A stretch of 64,000 bases of DNA, from assembly GCF_001723175.1 (NCBI RefSeq), contig NC_064656.1, forward strand, positions 744,001 through 808,000, in the 5' to 3' direction. The notes under the pieces are model-generated. The model did not search any database. It had not been told where the DNA came from and worked only from the letters and a program-made list of their open reading frames with translations. Position 1 is the stretch's first letter. Every line of letters starts with the position of its first letter. The DNA comes from Penicillium oxalicum. Lineage: Eukaryota > Ascomycota > Eurotiomycetes > Eurotiales > Aspergillaceae. Positions 46,811 through 59,073 of the stretch are shown piece by piece. Position numbers and translations under genes: made by a program.

Positions 46811-47949
46811 GGCGGCGAGGCGCTATCAGCACGGTGACAAAGAACCGCATGATGGGGGGGGGGGGGGGGGTGCATCCATCGACTGAGTAGAGAGGACGAG
46901 GGGGTGGCCGTGCAACTTCCGTATGGTGCTGTATCGGTGGCCCCTAAAGTAAACCCAGTGGAGCGTGGAGGATGAAAGTAATGGAATCTTGCTATGAAGA
47001 GATCGCAGTGCATAGAGAGAGAGAGAGAGAGGACTGAGTGAATGGGGCAAGGTGCATGTTTTATGACTAGTCAGAATACTTTGTTTCTAATAATTAGCTT
47101 TTCTAATGGGAGAGGGGGAGGGGACATACTGTGAGAGGTTCAAAAAGTACCACACACATGAATGCCCATGTTGCTACACCTTTGACAGAGCCAAGATACT
47201 CTAGCAGGGCTACCTCGATATCTACAGCGTGCCATGTGCAGTATTGCAGTCGGGGAGTTGTAATTTCTTATCTCGGTAATTCATGATTCTTTAGGTTATT
47301 TAATTATACCTTGGTAACTATGGCCTTCGCCCTGTCAGCGGGCACTGTCCCCCGCTGATTGGCGTGCGACGTCCCCAAGCTACAGTATCGGTGTGGGCCA
47401 CTGATACTCCGTCGACAGAATGTGGATGTCACTCGTGCCTCATCTATGTGCACTCCTCTTGCGGTCCAGAAGATGGGCCGACTTATCTCGGCAACTCTCT
47501 TTGCAAATGTCTCAACTTGGAAATTTTGATACACAATGAAAGAACAGGGAGCGGTGAAGAGAATCTCATCCCCCGAAAATGTCAAGTCCCCAAACATAGT
47601 CACGTCACGAATGAATGGTCCAGCCGCAGATATGGACAAGTGTCACGTGGGGCACGCGATCGAAGACGATCGAAGGGGTGAGCAGCACTTGACTGCCTGC
47701 CCAATTGTCCAGGCAGAACCTTGGCTGGAATCAGTGGCAAAATCCATCCGGGAGCCCCAAAAGCGGTGTGATTGGCGGAATGCCCCCCTCAGTGCCACCC
47801 TGTAAAAAGGCCCAGTCAAGCGAGGGCTCTAACCCTACCCCATCAAATCCTCTGAAACTTCTCCCCTACCCTCCCCATTCCCGTGTTCACACAAGGCCAT
47901 CGCTATCAGCGCCATTCATCAACTCACTCGCTGATCAAAATCCGTCAAG
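46811..47949. other. Intergenic region with poly-G tract
   Basis: Includes the 3' side of ept1 (17 G at 46854-46870, a GA repeat near 47014-47032) and the promoter side of rps27. No gene is seen. Confidence 0.5.
46854..46870 (+). repeat. Homopolymer G tract (17 nt) just after ept1
   Basis: Seventeen G, 43 bases after the ept1 stop and probably inside its 3' untranslated region on the sense strand. Confidence 0.9.
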
Positions 47950-48672
47950 ATGGTGAGTTTCGCATCACCTCCATCTCGAGCCCTGTCCGTCCGAATCGAC
48001 CTCGAAATTTTGACCCCACCTCGAGCAAAATTGGACAACTGGACATACATGGAGAAAATCGCCACTGGAAAAAGTCATCAACATGCTAACGTGACCCTGC
48101 TTCCAGGTTCTCGCGGTCGACCTCCTCAACCCCACGCCTCAGGCTGAGGCTCGCAAGCACAAGCTGAAGGTACGATGAAACACCCGTTCGCAAATCATTC
48201 GACTCGTTGGGGGGGAAAAAAGGGAAGATCGAGAGGGATGCGGAGACATTCTCCGGGCAGGCTGCAAATCGGTGCGGAAGACGCGGATAGGATGCTTCAA
48301 CCCCATGAGGCATCACAAATCGTACTCGATTGCCCGCGCCGCACCTGCGGTCGCCCTGGACGCATTCTTTGTCTCCTAAATCTCAACTCGATGCAAAATA
48401 TAAATTCCCAATCCCAATTGTCGAACTCGAAACAAACCGAATCCCGTATGTCGATCTTGCTTGCTGATAAGCTTCTTTGCTTCCCACAGATGCTTGTGCC
48501 CCAGCCCCGCTCCTTCTTCATGGACGTCAAGTGCCCCGGTTGCTTCACCATCACCACCGTCTTCTCCCACGCCCAGACCGTCGTCATCTGCGCTGGCTGC
48601 TCCACCGTTCTGTGCCAGCCCACCGGTGGTAAGGCCCGCCTGACCGAGGGCTGCTCGTTCCGCCGCAAGTAA
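47950..48672 (+). CDS. rps27: Ribosomal protein eS27 (S27)
   Basis: Three exons, 47950-47952, 48107-48169 and 48490-48672, encode 82 residues, the standard length. Exon 1 codes only for the start Met, a common design in fungal ribosomal genes. Seen: [33 protein letters not shown] and the zinc-ribbon cysteines Cys37/Cys40 and Cys56/Cys59 (CPGC and CAGC), then a basic end GCSFRRK. The protein is a surface component of the small ribosomal subunit. Introns (154 and 320 nt) are longer than average for the window, as often seen in ribosomal-protein genes. Confidence 0.97.
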
Positions 48673-51001
48673 ACGAGACGCGCAAATGAAATTTTTTTTA
48701 TTGTTATGTCTTGTTGAAACGCACAGAGGATAGCATGGAGCAATTAGGATGAAAATACCAATTCCGGGTTTTTGACCTCCTCTTCGGGTCGGTAACTACG
48801 GAGGCCGCCCGTCAAAATGTCACATACCAAATCAACCTTTCTTCTTTACCTTACGCCTCTTTTTTCGGGAACCCCGATTTCTCCTTTTTCTCGCGGGTTT
48901 TGGGGTGACAGGGTGCGGAAGGAAAGCGACGGCTGTATCGGCTTCGACTCCAGGAATGAATGAATCACGACCGTGACGATTTTGAAAGTTACTTGGCCTT
49001 CAAGTGCTATCGATTCTACCTTTTGTCGGCGTATTGAAGCGGGCCGGACACGACTTGCTCAAGCGGTTTACCCGGCCTTGTTCTCCTTCTGTGTTACCCT
49101 ATCATCCTGAACCTGTGACGAAAAGCTCTTTTCTCTCTATATCCCAAGCCGGATTTGCCATGTGACACTTGACGGACACTGCGTGTCCTGAGTCATTCCT
49201 AAATTCGCTATTATATGCTTGATGAAGCTGTTTCAACAGCGTTGGCTCTAATTTCTTCTTTCTCCTCTCTAATCTCCCTCAACACCGGTTTTGGTGTCTT
49301 GTGTTTCCGTTGCGCATTTTATAACAGATAGAAGATGGACCCATGACCCCCATTGCCCCCAACCACACTTTGTATCCCCTTTCAACCCCCAAAAAACCGC
49401 CATTCGAAAAAAAAAACACCCTTCCCAAAACCAAAAGGTCATAGCATTTCAACAGCGTCCATTTGCTGAGGGAGTTCCGGATATCTGCCACATAGGCACT
49501 TTGCTTGCCTGAGTGCCTTGATTGTTTTTGAATTTCTGGTTTGATTGTTTTTTTTTGAATAAAATCTCTGGTTTGCGCGCCATCATTTGTTTCTCCGTGT
49601 AGATGCCAGATCCGATGGGGCCTTGTTTCCTTAGCCTAGTAAGACATTCGTTTCAGGGTGATTCGGCCTCCAGGGAACCTGTGTGAATAGAGGCGAACTG
49701 GACACATTCCCTAATATAGGATATCACTACTCACAGCTATACATCCATATTTCCTCCTACTGCGCGAAATACGATTGCCAGATTGGAAGATATCAACCAT
49801 GCAGGTTCCGGGTAAGACGTCCCGGGGCCCCCTGCCACTGTGAATATAAGGAAACTCAACGAAAAAAAAGAACCTCATATCAGAGTGAAGATCGCCCACC
49901 TAGATTCTAGGAATATAAGCCTGAACCAACATGAAGTATGATAGTAGGTAGGTACCCTGCATTAGGTACTCATACCTTTTTCGGAAAGCGGGACTGCGTG
50001 GGGTATTCCCCTTAGTCAAGGGGATACGGATCATCTGTCCATCTTGGACCCCATTGTGAAGCAAGCAGCGTATTAGGTAGGTATCAGGGGCCCAATTCAC
50101 AGAAATAGGAAGCGAGAAGTCATTGAGTGAGAGGGAGAGTCTCGTTCGGAAGGACCGTCTCGCTGGCTGGGCATTTATGGATATTATCTTTGCAGGTATT
50201 GAAGAGGAATTTAGAGTGGTAGTATGTGATTGAGTAGTAGCCTGCAAGAGGCAGATGCGTACGGTATCTTCGATATGTGAAATGGTGATATGCTTTGAAT
50301 CGGGATGTTCTCTGACAGTTTTATGGACGGGATATCACTCTGCGTAGTTGAGTACATGCTAAGGTACGGATGATCAAAGTCTAGTGCCTTGGTTGTTTTC
50401 ACTGGTTGCCGGTAGCCAGACTCAGGGTATCTCATTCTACTGGAATTGCAGGCAATATTCACTGGCAGTGTGTCAATTGGGTGTCCGCACAACTGGTTCT
50501 CATGGTCCCATCTGATTACTTGATGGCGATGCTGTTATAGTATCTCGATTCATTTGACCGATGTTGACTGCCATGTTGCCACCTTGAGATGTCTCAAGGT
50601 GCTCCTTTGGAAATGTAGACTCAAGGATCACAATACTCGTCCTGATAAAATCGTTGGGGTTTGACTGGACGAGATTGAGTCGATGTGAATTGGCTTTGTA
50701 TGGAAATGGACTGCTGAATTGACTCAAAAGATAGAGATTTTGAGTTTTGAGAGCTTCAAGTTTGCTCACATGGCAAAACGAGGACCAAAAAGGGTGGACA
50801 AAGGGTTGACTGCAGATACAACTGTCAAATACAAAAATGACGGGTAAATTTCAGGTCGCTCTTTAGAGGCAGGGTTACGAACCAGTGGGCATGAGTGGAA
50901 GCGTGTACTCATCAGGAAACGCACAGCCAAAGAGTTGTGCTAGGGGTTTGGGGGAGGGACATCGGATTTTAAATGGAAAATGCTCGTAAAAAATGAACTC
51001 T
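48673..51001. other. Intergenic region, partly TA-rich
   Basis: 2.3 kb without a supported gene. Part of it (49.7-50.5 kb) is TA-rich. The frames of 70-115 codons have no domain and overlap. Confidence 0.5.
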
Positions 51002-51698
51002 CTAGAGCTCAGCCAACTCCTTGGCCTTGGCCTTGATGGTCGGTCCCAAGTCGACCCGGTCAGATGGGTCTTGAGCAGTCATCGCAGCCAACTGGCCGGT
51101 AGTATCGTTGGCGAGCAGGATAGCGAACTGGTTCCGGCCCACAACTTCTTGAATGGTGTCACGAGCCTGTTTATTTCCAGCGGCGTACTTCTCTGCGTCG
51201 ACCGACTTCAACATCTTGTGGCTGTTCTTGACAAAGTCGCATAGGAAGAAGATGGTGGAGTGGGGGTTGGGACCCGCCATCCGAGGGTGGGCCTCGAAGG
51301 CTCTATTGAGAGTGATCAATAGAGGCCGAGACAAAGTGCGTGAAGCCGGATGAGAAAGGACTGCTATCAATGTCTGGAGTTGATCAAGAAAAGCCAAGGT
51401 TGCCCCAAAAGGGAGTTGTGTAGGTTACAATGAGAGGAACGATGCAAGTCAAAATCCACGTGAGTCTTGCCCAACCACAGACAAAAAAGTGCTAGCCATA
51501 TCACATGATGTATTTGGGCTGACTTTCTGCGTGTGCAAGGGGGTCTGTATTCCCTGGCTCTGGCTCTCTTCTTCTCTTGTCCGACACCAAATTCTTTAGA
51601 ATAGTGGTGGGATGAAGGACGAGGCGGACCTACTCAATCAGCTCCTTCGTCTTAGCATCGAGAACGGCAAGATCGATATTTTTCTGTTGAGGAGACAT
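51002..51698 (-). CDS. Small protein of unknown function
   Basis: Two exons on the minus strand, 51698-51634 and 51302-51002, encode 121 residues. I do not recognise the family. Seen: an N-terminal start MSPQQKNIDLAVLDAKTKELIE, a join to AFEAHPRMAGPNPHSTIFFLCDFVKNSHKML, a basic/acidic middle (DAEKYAAGNKQARDTIQEVVGRNQFAILLAN) and a helical end KAKAKELAEL. It has no signal peptide or membrane helix. The 331-nt intron is long for the window (GTAGGT donor, CAATAG acceptor); a nearer acceptor gave the wrong phase, so the join is inferred from phase and from continuity. It starts 420 bases from the divergent FSH1-type gene. Confidence 0.6.
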
Positions 51699-52118
51699 AG
51701 TGGGCTAAGCTCACGGAACACTCAAGTTGGTCTCTGGACAAGTGAAAGAACAATTGACAAAGGGGACAGATGTCACGACGAAGCAGACTGTTGATATGAC
51801 AGCCGATAGATCGCAGACCGCTTTGGGCCACCAAGGGCTTGCTAAGCTAAGCAATGGAATGGGGAGTCACTCCCGTCGGGCCACTCCGCCACTCCCACGG
51901 GTGCCTTGGCCGTTCCCCTTTTGAGCGCTGCCCCTCTTCCCGATTGGGTGAAGCCGCCCAGCTGGAATTTCCCTAAATGGGATGAGTCCTTTCGGTCTTA
52001 TCTTATCGTTTGGCAAACTAGTCCCCTCTCGGTCTCCGCAACACTCCTCGAGGACGCTACTGCCTCTTGGATTCTATATCTTGCTTGCGTTTAGATCTGG
52101 ACTTTCTTTCCTACCCTC
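51699..52118. promoter_or_regulatory. Divergent promoter region (unknown protein / FSH1-type hydrolase)
   Basis: 420 bases between two outward-facing start codons, so a shared promoter is likely. No specific site is identified. Confidence 0.4.
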
Positions 52119-53069
52119 ATGCTGAGGACCTCTCAAAGACTGTCCCTGATTCTGCGACACTCGTCCCCTTCGAGCCATCCTCGAGTCACCTTCAGCACCA
52201 TGGCTCCAAATCCGTCCGCGGCACCGGCGCGCCCGCCATTGAAAATCCTCATGCTCCATGGCTACACACAATCGGGTCCCCTCTTCCACGCAAAAAGCCG
52301 CGCGCTGGTTAAACATATCCAAAAGACCTTCCCTACACATGAAGTCATCGCATCCTATCCCACCGGGCCGTTGAGGTTGCGACCGAGTGACATTCCGGGT
52401 TACGAGCCTTCCGAAGGGAATGCGGCGGCGACAGAGGAGGATGAGATCGAGGCATACGGCTGGTTTCGCCGATCAAACACCGCCGATCCACCCCTTTACC
52501 AGGGCCTCGAGGATGGTCTTGCCGCCGTGGCCAAGGTCCTATCTGAAGAGGGTCCCTTTGACGGCGTGATCGGATTCTCACAAGGTGCCGCCATGGTGAG
52601 CATGGTGGCGAGCCTGTTGGAGAATGGGCGGCAAGAGGCCTTTGCTCGATTCGAGAAAGCAGATGCCAATGGGGTGAGCGGAATTCCCTATCCAGCGTCA
52701 TTTGCTGCGCCGGGCTTGAAGCATCCGCCGTTCAAGTTCGCCATCGCATACAGTGGATTCCCATCTCCGGGACCTCGGTATCGGGGGTTCTATGAGAGTC
52801 CGCCTCTGCAGACGCGCATTCTTCACATTTTGGGCACGCTGGATGCCGTGGTGGAGGAATCGCGGAGTCGGGCTTTGATCGATGTCTGTGCTGGTCAGCC
52901 CGAGGCAGAGGGCCTGGTGGTGTGGCACCCCGGTGGTCACTTCTTGCCCAGTCAGCGACCATATCTGGATGCAGCGGTACGGTTTATCCGCGAGCAATTG
53001 GAGAAAAGCGACGGCAAGAAGAAGACGGAAGAGGAGGAGGATGTTAATGATATGGATGTGCCCTTCTAG
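52119..53069 (+). CDS. FSH1-family serine hydrolase
   Basis: A single exon of 316 residues. Seen: KILMLHGYTQSG at residues 42-53, the nucleophile elbow GFSQGAA with Ser154, the acid in LGTLDAVVEE (Asp242) and the base in WHPGGHFLP (His274). This is the FSH1/ovarian cancer gene 2 (OVCA2) hydrolase family; substrates of fungal members are unknown. The first 28 residues (MLRTSQRLSLILRHSS...) are basic and lack acids, suggesting a mitochondrial signal; an internal Met28 (MAPNPS) could be an alternative cytosolic start. An acidic Glu/Asp-rich tail follows the domain. It lies 423 bases tail-to-tail with the Rpn5 gene and shares a short divergent promoter with the upstream unknown gene. Confidence 0.9.
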   Translation: MLRTSQRLSLILRHSSPSSHPRVTFSTMAPNPSAAPARPPLKILMLHGYTQSGPLFHAKSRALVKHIQKTFPTHEVIASYPTGPLRLRPSDIPGYEPSEGNAAATEEDEIEAYGWFRRSNTADPPLYQGLEDGLAAVAKVLSEEGPFDGVIGFSQGAAMVSMVASLLENGRQEAFARFEKADANGVSGIPYPASFAAPGLKHPPFKFAIAYSGFPSPGPRYRGFYESPPLQTRILHILGTLDAVVEESRSRALIDVCAGQPEAEGLVVWHPGGHFLPSQRPYLDAAVRFIREQLEKSDGKKKTEEEEDVNDMDVPF

Positions 53070-53492
53070 AAGGTGGCTAGTTCCAAAGATAAACCAGTCG
53101 CGCGAAAACGGTGTAGGGACATGTAAATAAATTCATAGAAGACGGATGCACATACATGGATACGAAGGTTTCTCATCAGCACGCCCAGGAGAAAAAAAAA
53201 CGTTCAAAAAGGATTAGTGATATGCACCATCCCGATCTACTGCCCAGGTCTTTCTGCGCGGCATGAGGCATGCTTTTGCAAACTCAACAATAGTCTCGAT
53301 CCCACAAGTACCGGGGGGGGGGGGGGGGGTAGGGGGTATGCAATTCTCGTGAAGAAATCGATTGGGCCGTCAGTGAGGCATAGAAGCCCGCTGCACAAGC
53401 CTCCGTCATAAGCGGTCTACCGGCGATAGTTTACAGATTTCGCAGCATTCCCACATTGATCTCGACGCCTGCCGTCACCCAGATCCCTGCCT
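53070..53492. other. Convergent intergenic region
   Basis: Two facing 3' sides; includes the 17-base G run at 53313-53329. No gene is seen. Confidence 0.5.
53313..53329. repeat. Homopolymer G tract (17 nt)
   Basis: Seventeen G in the 423-base gap between convergent genes. Confidence 0.9.
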
Positions 53493-55246
53493 TTAGCGCG
53501 CCTTACTCTTCTCCCCGCGCGAGGGCAAGATCCGAGCCATCATTTCCTCCTTGGTGATCAGGTGGTCGATACGCTCCAGCAACCCCAGCAGACTCTTCAT
53601 GTCACTGCTCCACTCGTTGAGCACATCATCCGCATCTCGCGGCTTAGCAAAATTCACGAGCCGGGCGGGCCGGTCGATCTTTGCGTAGATAGTCTTGGAT
53701 GTCACGAGCTCGCTGATGTACTTCTCAGTCTCCTCCTCGGTCAGATCCAGCAATTGGGTCAGGCGCGGCATCTGGATACGAGTATAGTACTTGGCCACCA
53801 CACGCACGTTGTGTTCAATGACGCGCTTCCTGAGATCTTGCCATCTGCGGTGAGCCTGGTTGTCGGCAGACTGTTGGGGTTGCGCGTCAAACACGTCGGT
53901 CTTGCAGAGGTGAGGGCCAAACCGTTCGGCGACCATGGGCCAGCGCATCAGCTCGGGGATGGTAAATAGTTTGATAAGCTGAGCCTCCACCGGAACCTGG
54001 GACAATCGTGAGTCTTGCTGAATGCGGTGCAATAGGTCAGACTGCTCGTTGTCATAGGGGGAAAGAACGATGAAGTAGATAATGCGGGCAAGAGACTGTC
54101 GTTGAAGGAATTCGATGGTCAGTACTGGAGACTCGACTAGACTCTCTGAAATAGGATTTGGAAGCGAACTCACTGCTCGCAGTTGGTCTGGATTGTTCTG
54201 AACCGCCTCAGTATCCAGCACCTCTCGATAGTGCTTGCAAACGTCCAGATACTTAAAGTCGTGGTTTGCGAGGGTGATTTGCTGATCATAGTATCGTAGC
54301 TTGAGGTCGGTCACATCATCATCCACCTCCATTGGCGGCTCATCCGGCCCGCGCGTTTTCTCACGTTCTTCCGCCTGCTTCTTGAGCTTCTCAATCTCCT
54401 CGGCACTCTTCTTTGGCTTCCGGGCAAAGTACCGCTTGTTGATCTTGCGGATGAGAATGGATGCCTGTGTCCAATCGCCCCGTTCAATACACAGCGCCAC
54501 TTGTTCCAGGATAAACTCGGTCTTTTCCCTCCGGGTCATAGAACCGAATGTCTCCACCTGCAACTCGCACAGGATGTCGGCCGCTGCGTTGAGGTCACCT
54601 TGGGATTTCTTGATGTTTGACAGAATGCGCGTGACACGGGCTCGCTCGACTTCGACGAAGATCTGCGGAAATGGACACGTTAACTGTAAGATCTGAATGA
54701 TCCTATCTGGACTTGGGTGGTTTCCAAGCGTACCTTGCCTTCGGTGACCGTTCGTAGAGTCTCGATGACAGAAAGCTTAACTTCCATATTTGGGGTATCA
54801 TCCAAGAATTTCATCACCTCCTGGACCATCCGCGTCGTCGCCTGCTTGAGCTGGGCATGTTTCTTGGAGAGGACCAGCACCTGGTCGTTGAGAAGACTCC
54901 AGTCACCGGAGTTCTTGCAGATAGTAACGATGGCAATCAACACACGGGAAGTGGTGGCGAGATCAGAAGCCTGTTGGAGGAGGCCGAGATGGTTAGTGGA
55001 GCTTCATTCGAGATGGTCGGAAATCGATCAATAGCGCACCTGTCGAGCTTGCTTCTCCAACACCAGCAGCTTGTCGATGGCACCCTGAGTGTCGGTCTGA
55101 AAATGAAGAGAGGAATTAGTTTTGGATTTACACTCAGTTCAACGTCTCTTTCTCGGTCGCACCTTCGCCAGGGCCTCGGCGTCTGGGATGAGCTTGTCGG
55201 CATCCTTGGAGAAGTCCTTCTCGGGCTTCAGCAGACCGTCAGACAT
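53493..55246 (-). CDS. rpn5: 26S proteasome regulatory subunit Rpn5
   Basis: Five exons on the minus strand, 55246-55163, 55096-55040, 54970-54734, 54662-54174 and 54095-53493, encode 489 residues. Rpn5 (PSMD12) is a scaffold PCI subunit of the lid that removes ubiquitin from substrates. Seen: helical repeats from residue 30 to about 300 (for example CKNSGDWSLLNDQVLVLSKKHAQLKQ), the ADILCELQVETFGSM segment typical of Rpn5, YFIVLSPYDNEQSDLL, and the C-terminal PCI region (VRVVAKYYTRIQMPRLTQLLDL...) ending in a long helix. The last intron (54173-54096, 78 nt) keeps the reading frame open and has no stop, but removal restores the conserved family sequence. All other introns are 66-71 nt. Confidence 0.95.
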
Positions 55247-56896
55247 GATGACGAATGTGATTGACGACGCTCCGATGTGATGTGATGGAATACAGTCGAA
55301 AGATGCTAGCCACGGTCCGTGATGGAATGACGAAAATTAGCAGTCAAAGAGGCGAAAATAGAATGCCCGGTGAGATATAGCGTTAATTGAAAGAGAGCGG
55401 ATGACGATGTTGGAGCTTAGGCAGGCCGCCCTTGGGCCTGGGGTGCTGAAGCTGCGAGCTTCTCATCACGTGATATTACATTTGCCCGCAGTCTCCCATA
55501 GAATAGTTCTTCGAAAGATGTGGTATGGGTGTCCATGACTCTACTCGCGATGTGTACTGCTTGCTATTATTTCGAGTAAATAATACCCGAGTTGAAACAA
55601 ATTTCGTTCTCCCTCTTTGAATTATTCGGTCGCCAACGCTGCCTGGCCGACGGGGCCAGGCTTATCTAGAGAGAGTTTCAACTCAATCCGAAAGGCGGAA
55701 CACGATCAGTCATGTAGAAATATGTACAGCGGGTACATCTGTCATCAAAGTTGTTGCTCAGTGGAAAGCTGGATACTTGACAATACTCTTATAATGGACA
55801 ACTGTACTCTCAAACTCCACGTGAATGTCTACTACCAACCTGAAGGGTACAGTATTCAGGTCATTCTAGAAACCTAAGTCGATGTATATATACTTCACGA
55901 CCTGACCCAGATTGAAAGTTGGCCGAATCATAGTTGCTAGATCATATTGGAACTACTCGGTCTAGAATCAAAAGAGGTCCGCTTTGCTATCTCAAATGAC
56001 TGGTTGAGTGTGTCAGTAATTGCATGTACCATTATCATATACTGCAGTACTCCCTCCATCTATCATGACTATAACATGAGCCTTAACTACAGAACTGCTC
56101 AGCACATTGAAGTCCTCATAGATCATACGCCCTGTGGTGCTACATAGTGACCGCCTACCTCCAGCTTACTTCAGCGATCCGATAGTTTTCTGCCGCCAAA
56201 ATGCCCTAATCGATCTCCCGCCCTGTCCACCGCTCGCTATCTTACTAATTGGTGCTGTGGTCCGACCGAGTTATGTACGGACTTTAACTGCAGTGCCCGG
56301 ACCGGGGGGATGCCCCCACGGCGGTACCTGATTATGTGAGTTAATCCTCGGCCCGATGACCGGGGCGATTGCCTGGAAGAAGAGAGAGAGCCATTGCAAT
56401 CACGCAATTTCGCCCTAAGCCGCTTCGGGAATGACAGATGTATAGAAATTCTTTGGCTACCAGATGACTCCTTCGCTCGGCTCAGTGGGCAATTCCTTTG
56501 GAAATTTAATCTCCCTCTCCTCTCTCATCTTCTTCTATTCATTTTGCCTCTGTTCTCCTAAATCTCGCGGACGCAGAGCTCGACAAGGAGATCTCCGCCA
56601 TTACCTATCGTGCCCTATTCGCCCGGAGGGGGTTCTTATCAGTATCGCTATCTCTCTTTCCGGAGATCTAATCGTGGAATCTCCGCGGAGGTCGCAGACA
56701 GCGTGCATTGACAGATACAAAGTCTGGTGCAGCCCGGTGAGCATATATTCGGGCTCGCGATATTAAAGTGCGCCTGGTTGAGTGCGATTCCACTCGAAAT
56801 ATCAACCGCGACTCCAGCACCGTTTAAACCGCGGCATCTGCAATCGCCGCTATCGGGAGGGGCATCCCGCATTCCGGAGAAATTTGAGACGGCATT
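55247..56896. other. Divergent intergenic region, partly TA-rich
   Basis: 1.65 kb between outward-facing start codons. The part at about 55.5-56.2 kb is TA-rich. The right part is likely the promoter of the siroheme-pathway gene. No gene is seen. Confidence 0.5.
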
Positions 56897-58689
56897 ATGA
56901 AGGATGCTTCCAATGGCTACGGCCCTGTGCCGATGCTGACTTCATGGCACGTCGAGTCGCATGTCCATTTAATTATTGGGGCCAACCCCCTGGCTGCCTC
57001 TCGATGCGCCAAAAGTCTCGAGGCTGGCGCAAAGCCTCTTCTCATCGCGCCAGAGGCTACAGACTTGCATTACACACTCTCTGAACACATCTCCCAAGGG
57101 AAGATCCAATGGATTCGTCGTGACTTTGTCGATGACGATCTGTCCACATTGGGTCGAGAGGAAGTAGATCGCGTGGTGGACGCGGTCTTTGTGACTTTGG
57201 GCGCTAGTCACCCGCTAAGTAGGTGTCCCCCTCCCCCATCTCTCACAACTGAGCTACAACGAGGCCAAAGAAAAAAAAATGAGCTCTGGCTAATGGATCG
57301 CTCTCTGAAGGCGAAAATATTTCACGGCTCTGTCGACGTCTTCGCATTCCGGTTAACGTATCAGACGCTCCGGATTTGTGTTCCTTCTCACTGCTATCCA
57401 CTTACACTGACGGTCCGTTGCACATCGGCATAACCACATCTGGGCGTGGATGCAAACTTGCGTCACGCCTTCGAAGAGAAATCTCCGCATTTTTGCCAGC
57501 CAATCTGGGCTCGGCCATTGACCGACTTGGGAGCGTTCGTCGGAGACTGTGGGAGGAAGATCACGACGACGGGTTCGGCGAAGCGAATGTGGATGGCGAT
57601 GATGACGACGCTTTGGGACAAAAGCACACATTCAATTCGCTCGTCACTGAGCATGATACATCTGCCGCCAAGACGAGGAGGATGCGATGGCTGTCACAAA
57701 TATGCGAATATTGGCCGCTTCGGAAACTGGCCTCAATTACTGACGATGACATCGAGACCATTCTTCAAGCGTACTCGGCCGACAAAACCCCCACACATGA
57801 ACATCCAGTGACCAACGGCGCGCTTGGTACAAATGGGGTATGCAAGCGAGGAAAGATCGTTCTGGCGGGTTCAGGACCCGGTCACCCAGATCTGCTCACA
57901 CGAGCCACGTACAATGCTATTCAATCTGCCGACATCATCCTCGCCGATAAACTCGTGCCCGCACCAGTCTTGGAATTGATTCCTCGCAGGACAGAGGTCC
58001 ATATCGCGCGCAAGTTCCCCGGTAACGCGGACCAGGCCCAAGAAGAATTGTTGCAGATGGGCATCGCGGCCTTGCGAAAGGGACAGCAAGTCCTGCGCCT
58101 GAAGCAGGGCGATCCCTACCTCTATGGTCGTGGTGCGGAGGAGTTTGAGTTCTTCCGTGCGGAGGGTTATACGCCCGTCGTGTTGCCCGGTATCACTAGC
58201 GCTATGAGTGCGTCGCTGTTCGCCGATATTCCGGCCACTCATCGTGGTGTCTCCGACCAAGTCCTGATCTGCACGGGAACTGGCCGTAAGGGTGCTGCGC
58301 CTGAACCGCCGGCATTTGTACCAACCCAGACCGTTGTCTTCTTGATGGCACTTCACCGGCTCTCGGCCTTGGTGGAGTCTCTGACCACCCACTTGCCCGA
58401 GGACACTTCCCGCTCTCGCCCTCTTTGGCCCAAGGAGACACCCTGCGCAATTGTGGAGCGCGCATCATGCCCTGATCAGCGTGTGGTTCGGTCTACGCTG
58501 GAGCATATCGCCCTGGCGTTCGAAGAGGCGGGGTCTCGACCACCTGGCTTGCTTGTCGTCGGCGCCAGCTGCCACGTCCTTCATCGACCTGCCCACGGCC
58601 AAAAGTGGGTCATTGAAGAAGGCTTCCACGGACTGGATGGACTCCAGCTGGAGAATGATGCTGCCATTTCCGCAATTGCAGCGCAATGA
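56897..58689 (+). CDS. MET1: Met1-type siroheme synthesis enzyme (NAD-binding domain plus uroporphyrinogen-III methyltransferase)
   Basis: Two exons, 56897-57218 and 57311-58689, encode 566 residues. The C-terminal part (from about residue 288) is a SUMT/CobA methyltransferase: GSGPGHPDLLT at 294-304, LADKLVPAPVLELIP, the GDPYLYGRGAEE motif and LPGITSAMSASL. It would methylate uroporphyrinogen III to precorrin-2 with S-adenosylmethionine, the first step to siroheme, the sulfite/nitrite reductase cofactor. The N-terminal domain (1-110) has a Met8/CysG-like Rossmann start, VHLIIGANPLAASRCAKSLEAGAKPLLIAPE, whose usual GxGxxA is replaced by GANPLA, so NAD use is uncertain. Splicing gives ENISRLCRRLRIPVNVSDAPDLCSF, the expected Met8-type segment. 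The intervening part (about 150-285) is acidic and low-complexity. The intron is 92 nt. Confidence 0.9.
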
Positions 58690-59073
58690 TCTAAGCCACG
58701 TGGCGTCCTTGGTCGAGCAAGTAGACGTTGCCCGTTTTCCATTTGCTTTTTATTTGTCGAACATTTGTACATAGACCGGAAATAGATACCCACACGAGCA
58801 TTTGACGGCTAGCCAGATTGAATTTCAAACTTGACCCCGTTCAATCTTAGTAGCTGTCCCAAACCCACAATTAGAATGGTAGAATTCACTTCTGGCTCGA
58901 CGACAGGAGGGGCAGTGGTTCGAAATCAGTCATGTGATTGAGTGCATCTGCCATGACGCCACAGCTCTTCCGCCCTTCAACGGAGCCAGCCGGACCTCTC
59001 CCCTCTCTCCACTTTGCATCTCCACCTGCAACTGTACCTTCTCCAAGATTCATTCCGCTTCATCAAACACAAA
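58690..59073. other. Intergenic region
   Basis: Separates the MET1-type gene from the CIA30-type gene and presumably contains the latter's promoter. No gene is seen. Confidence 0.45.
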
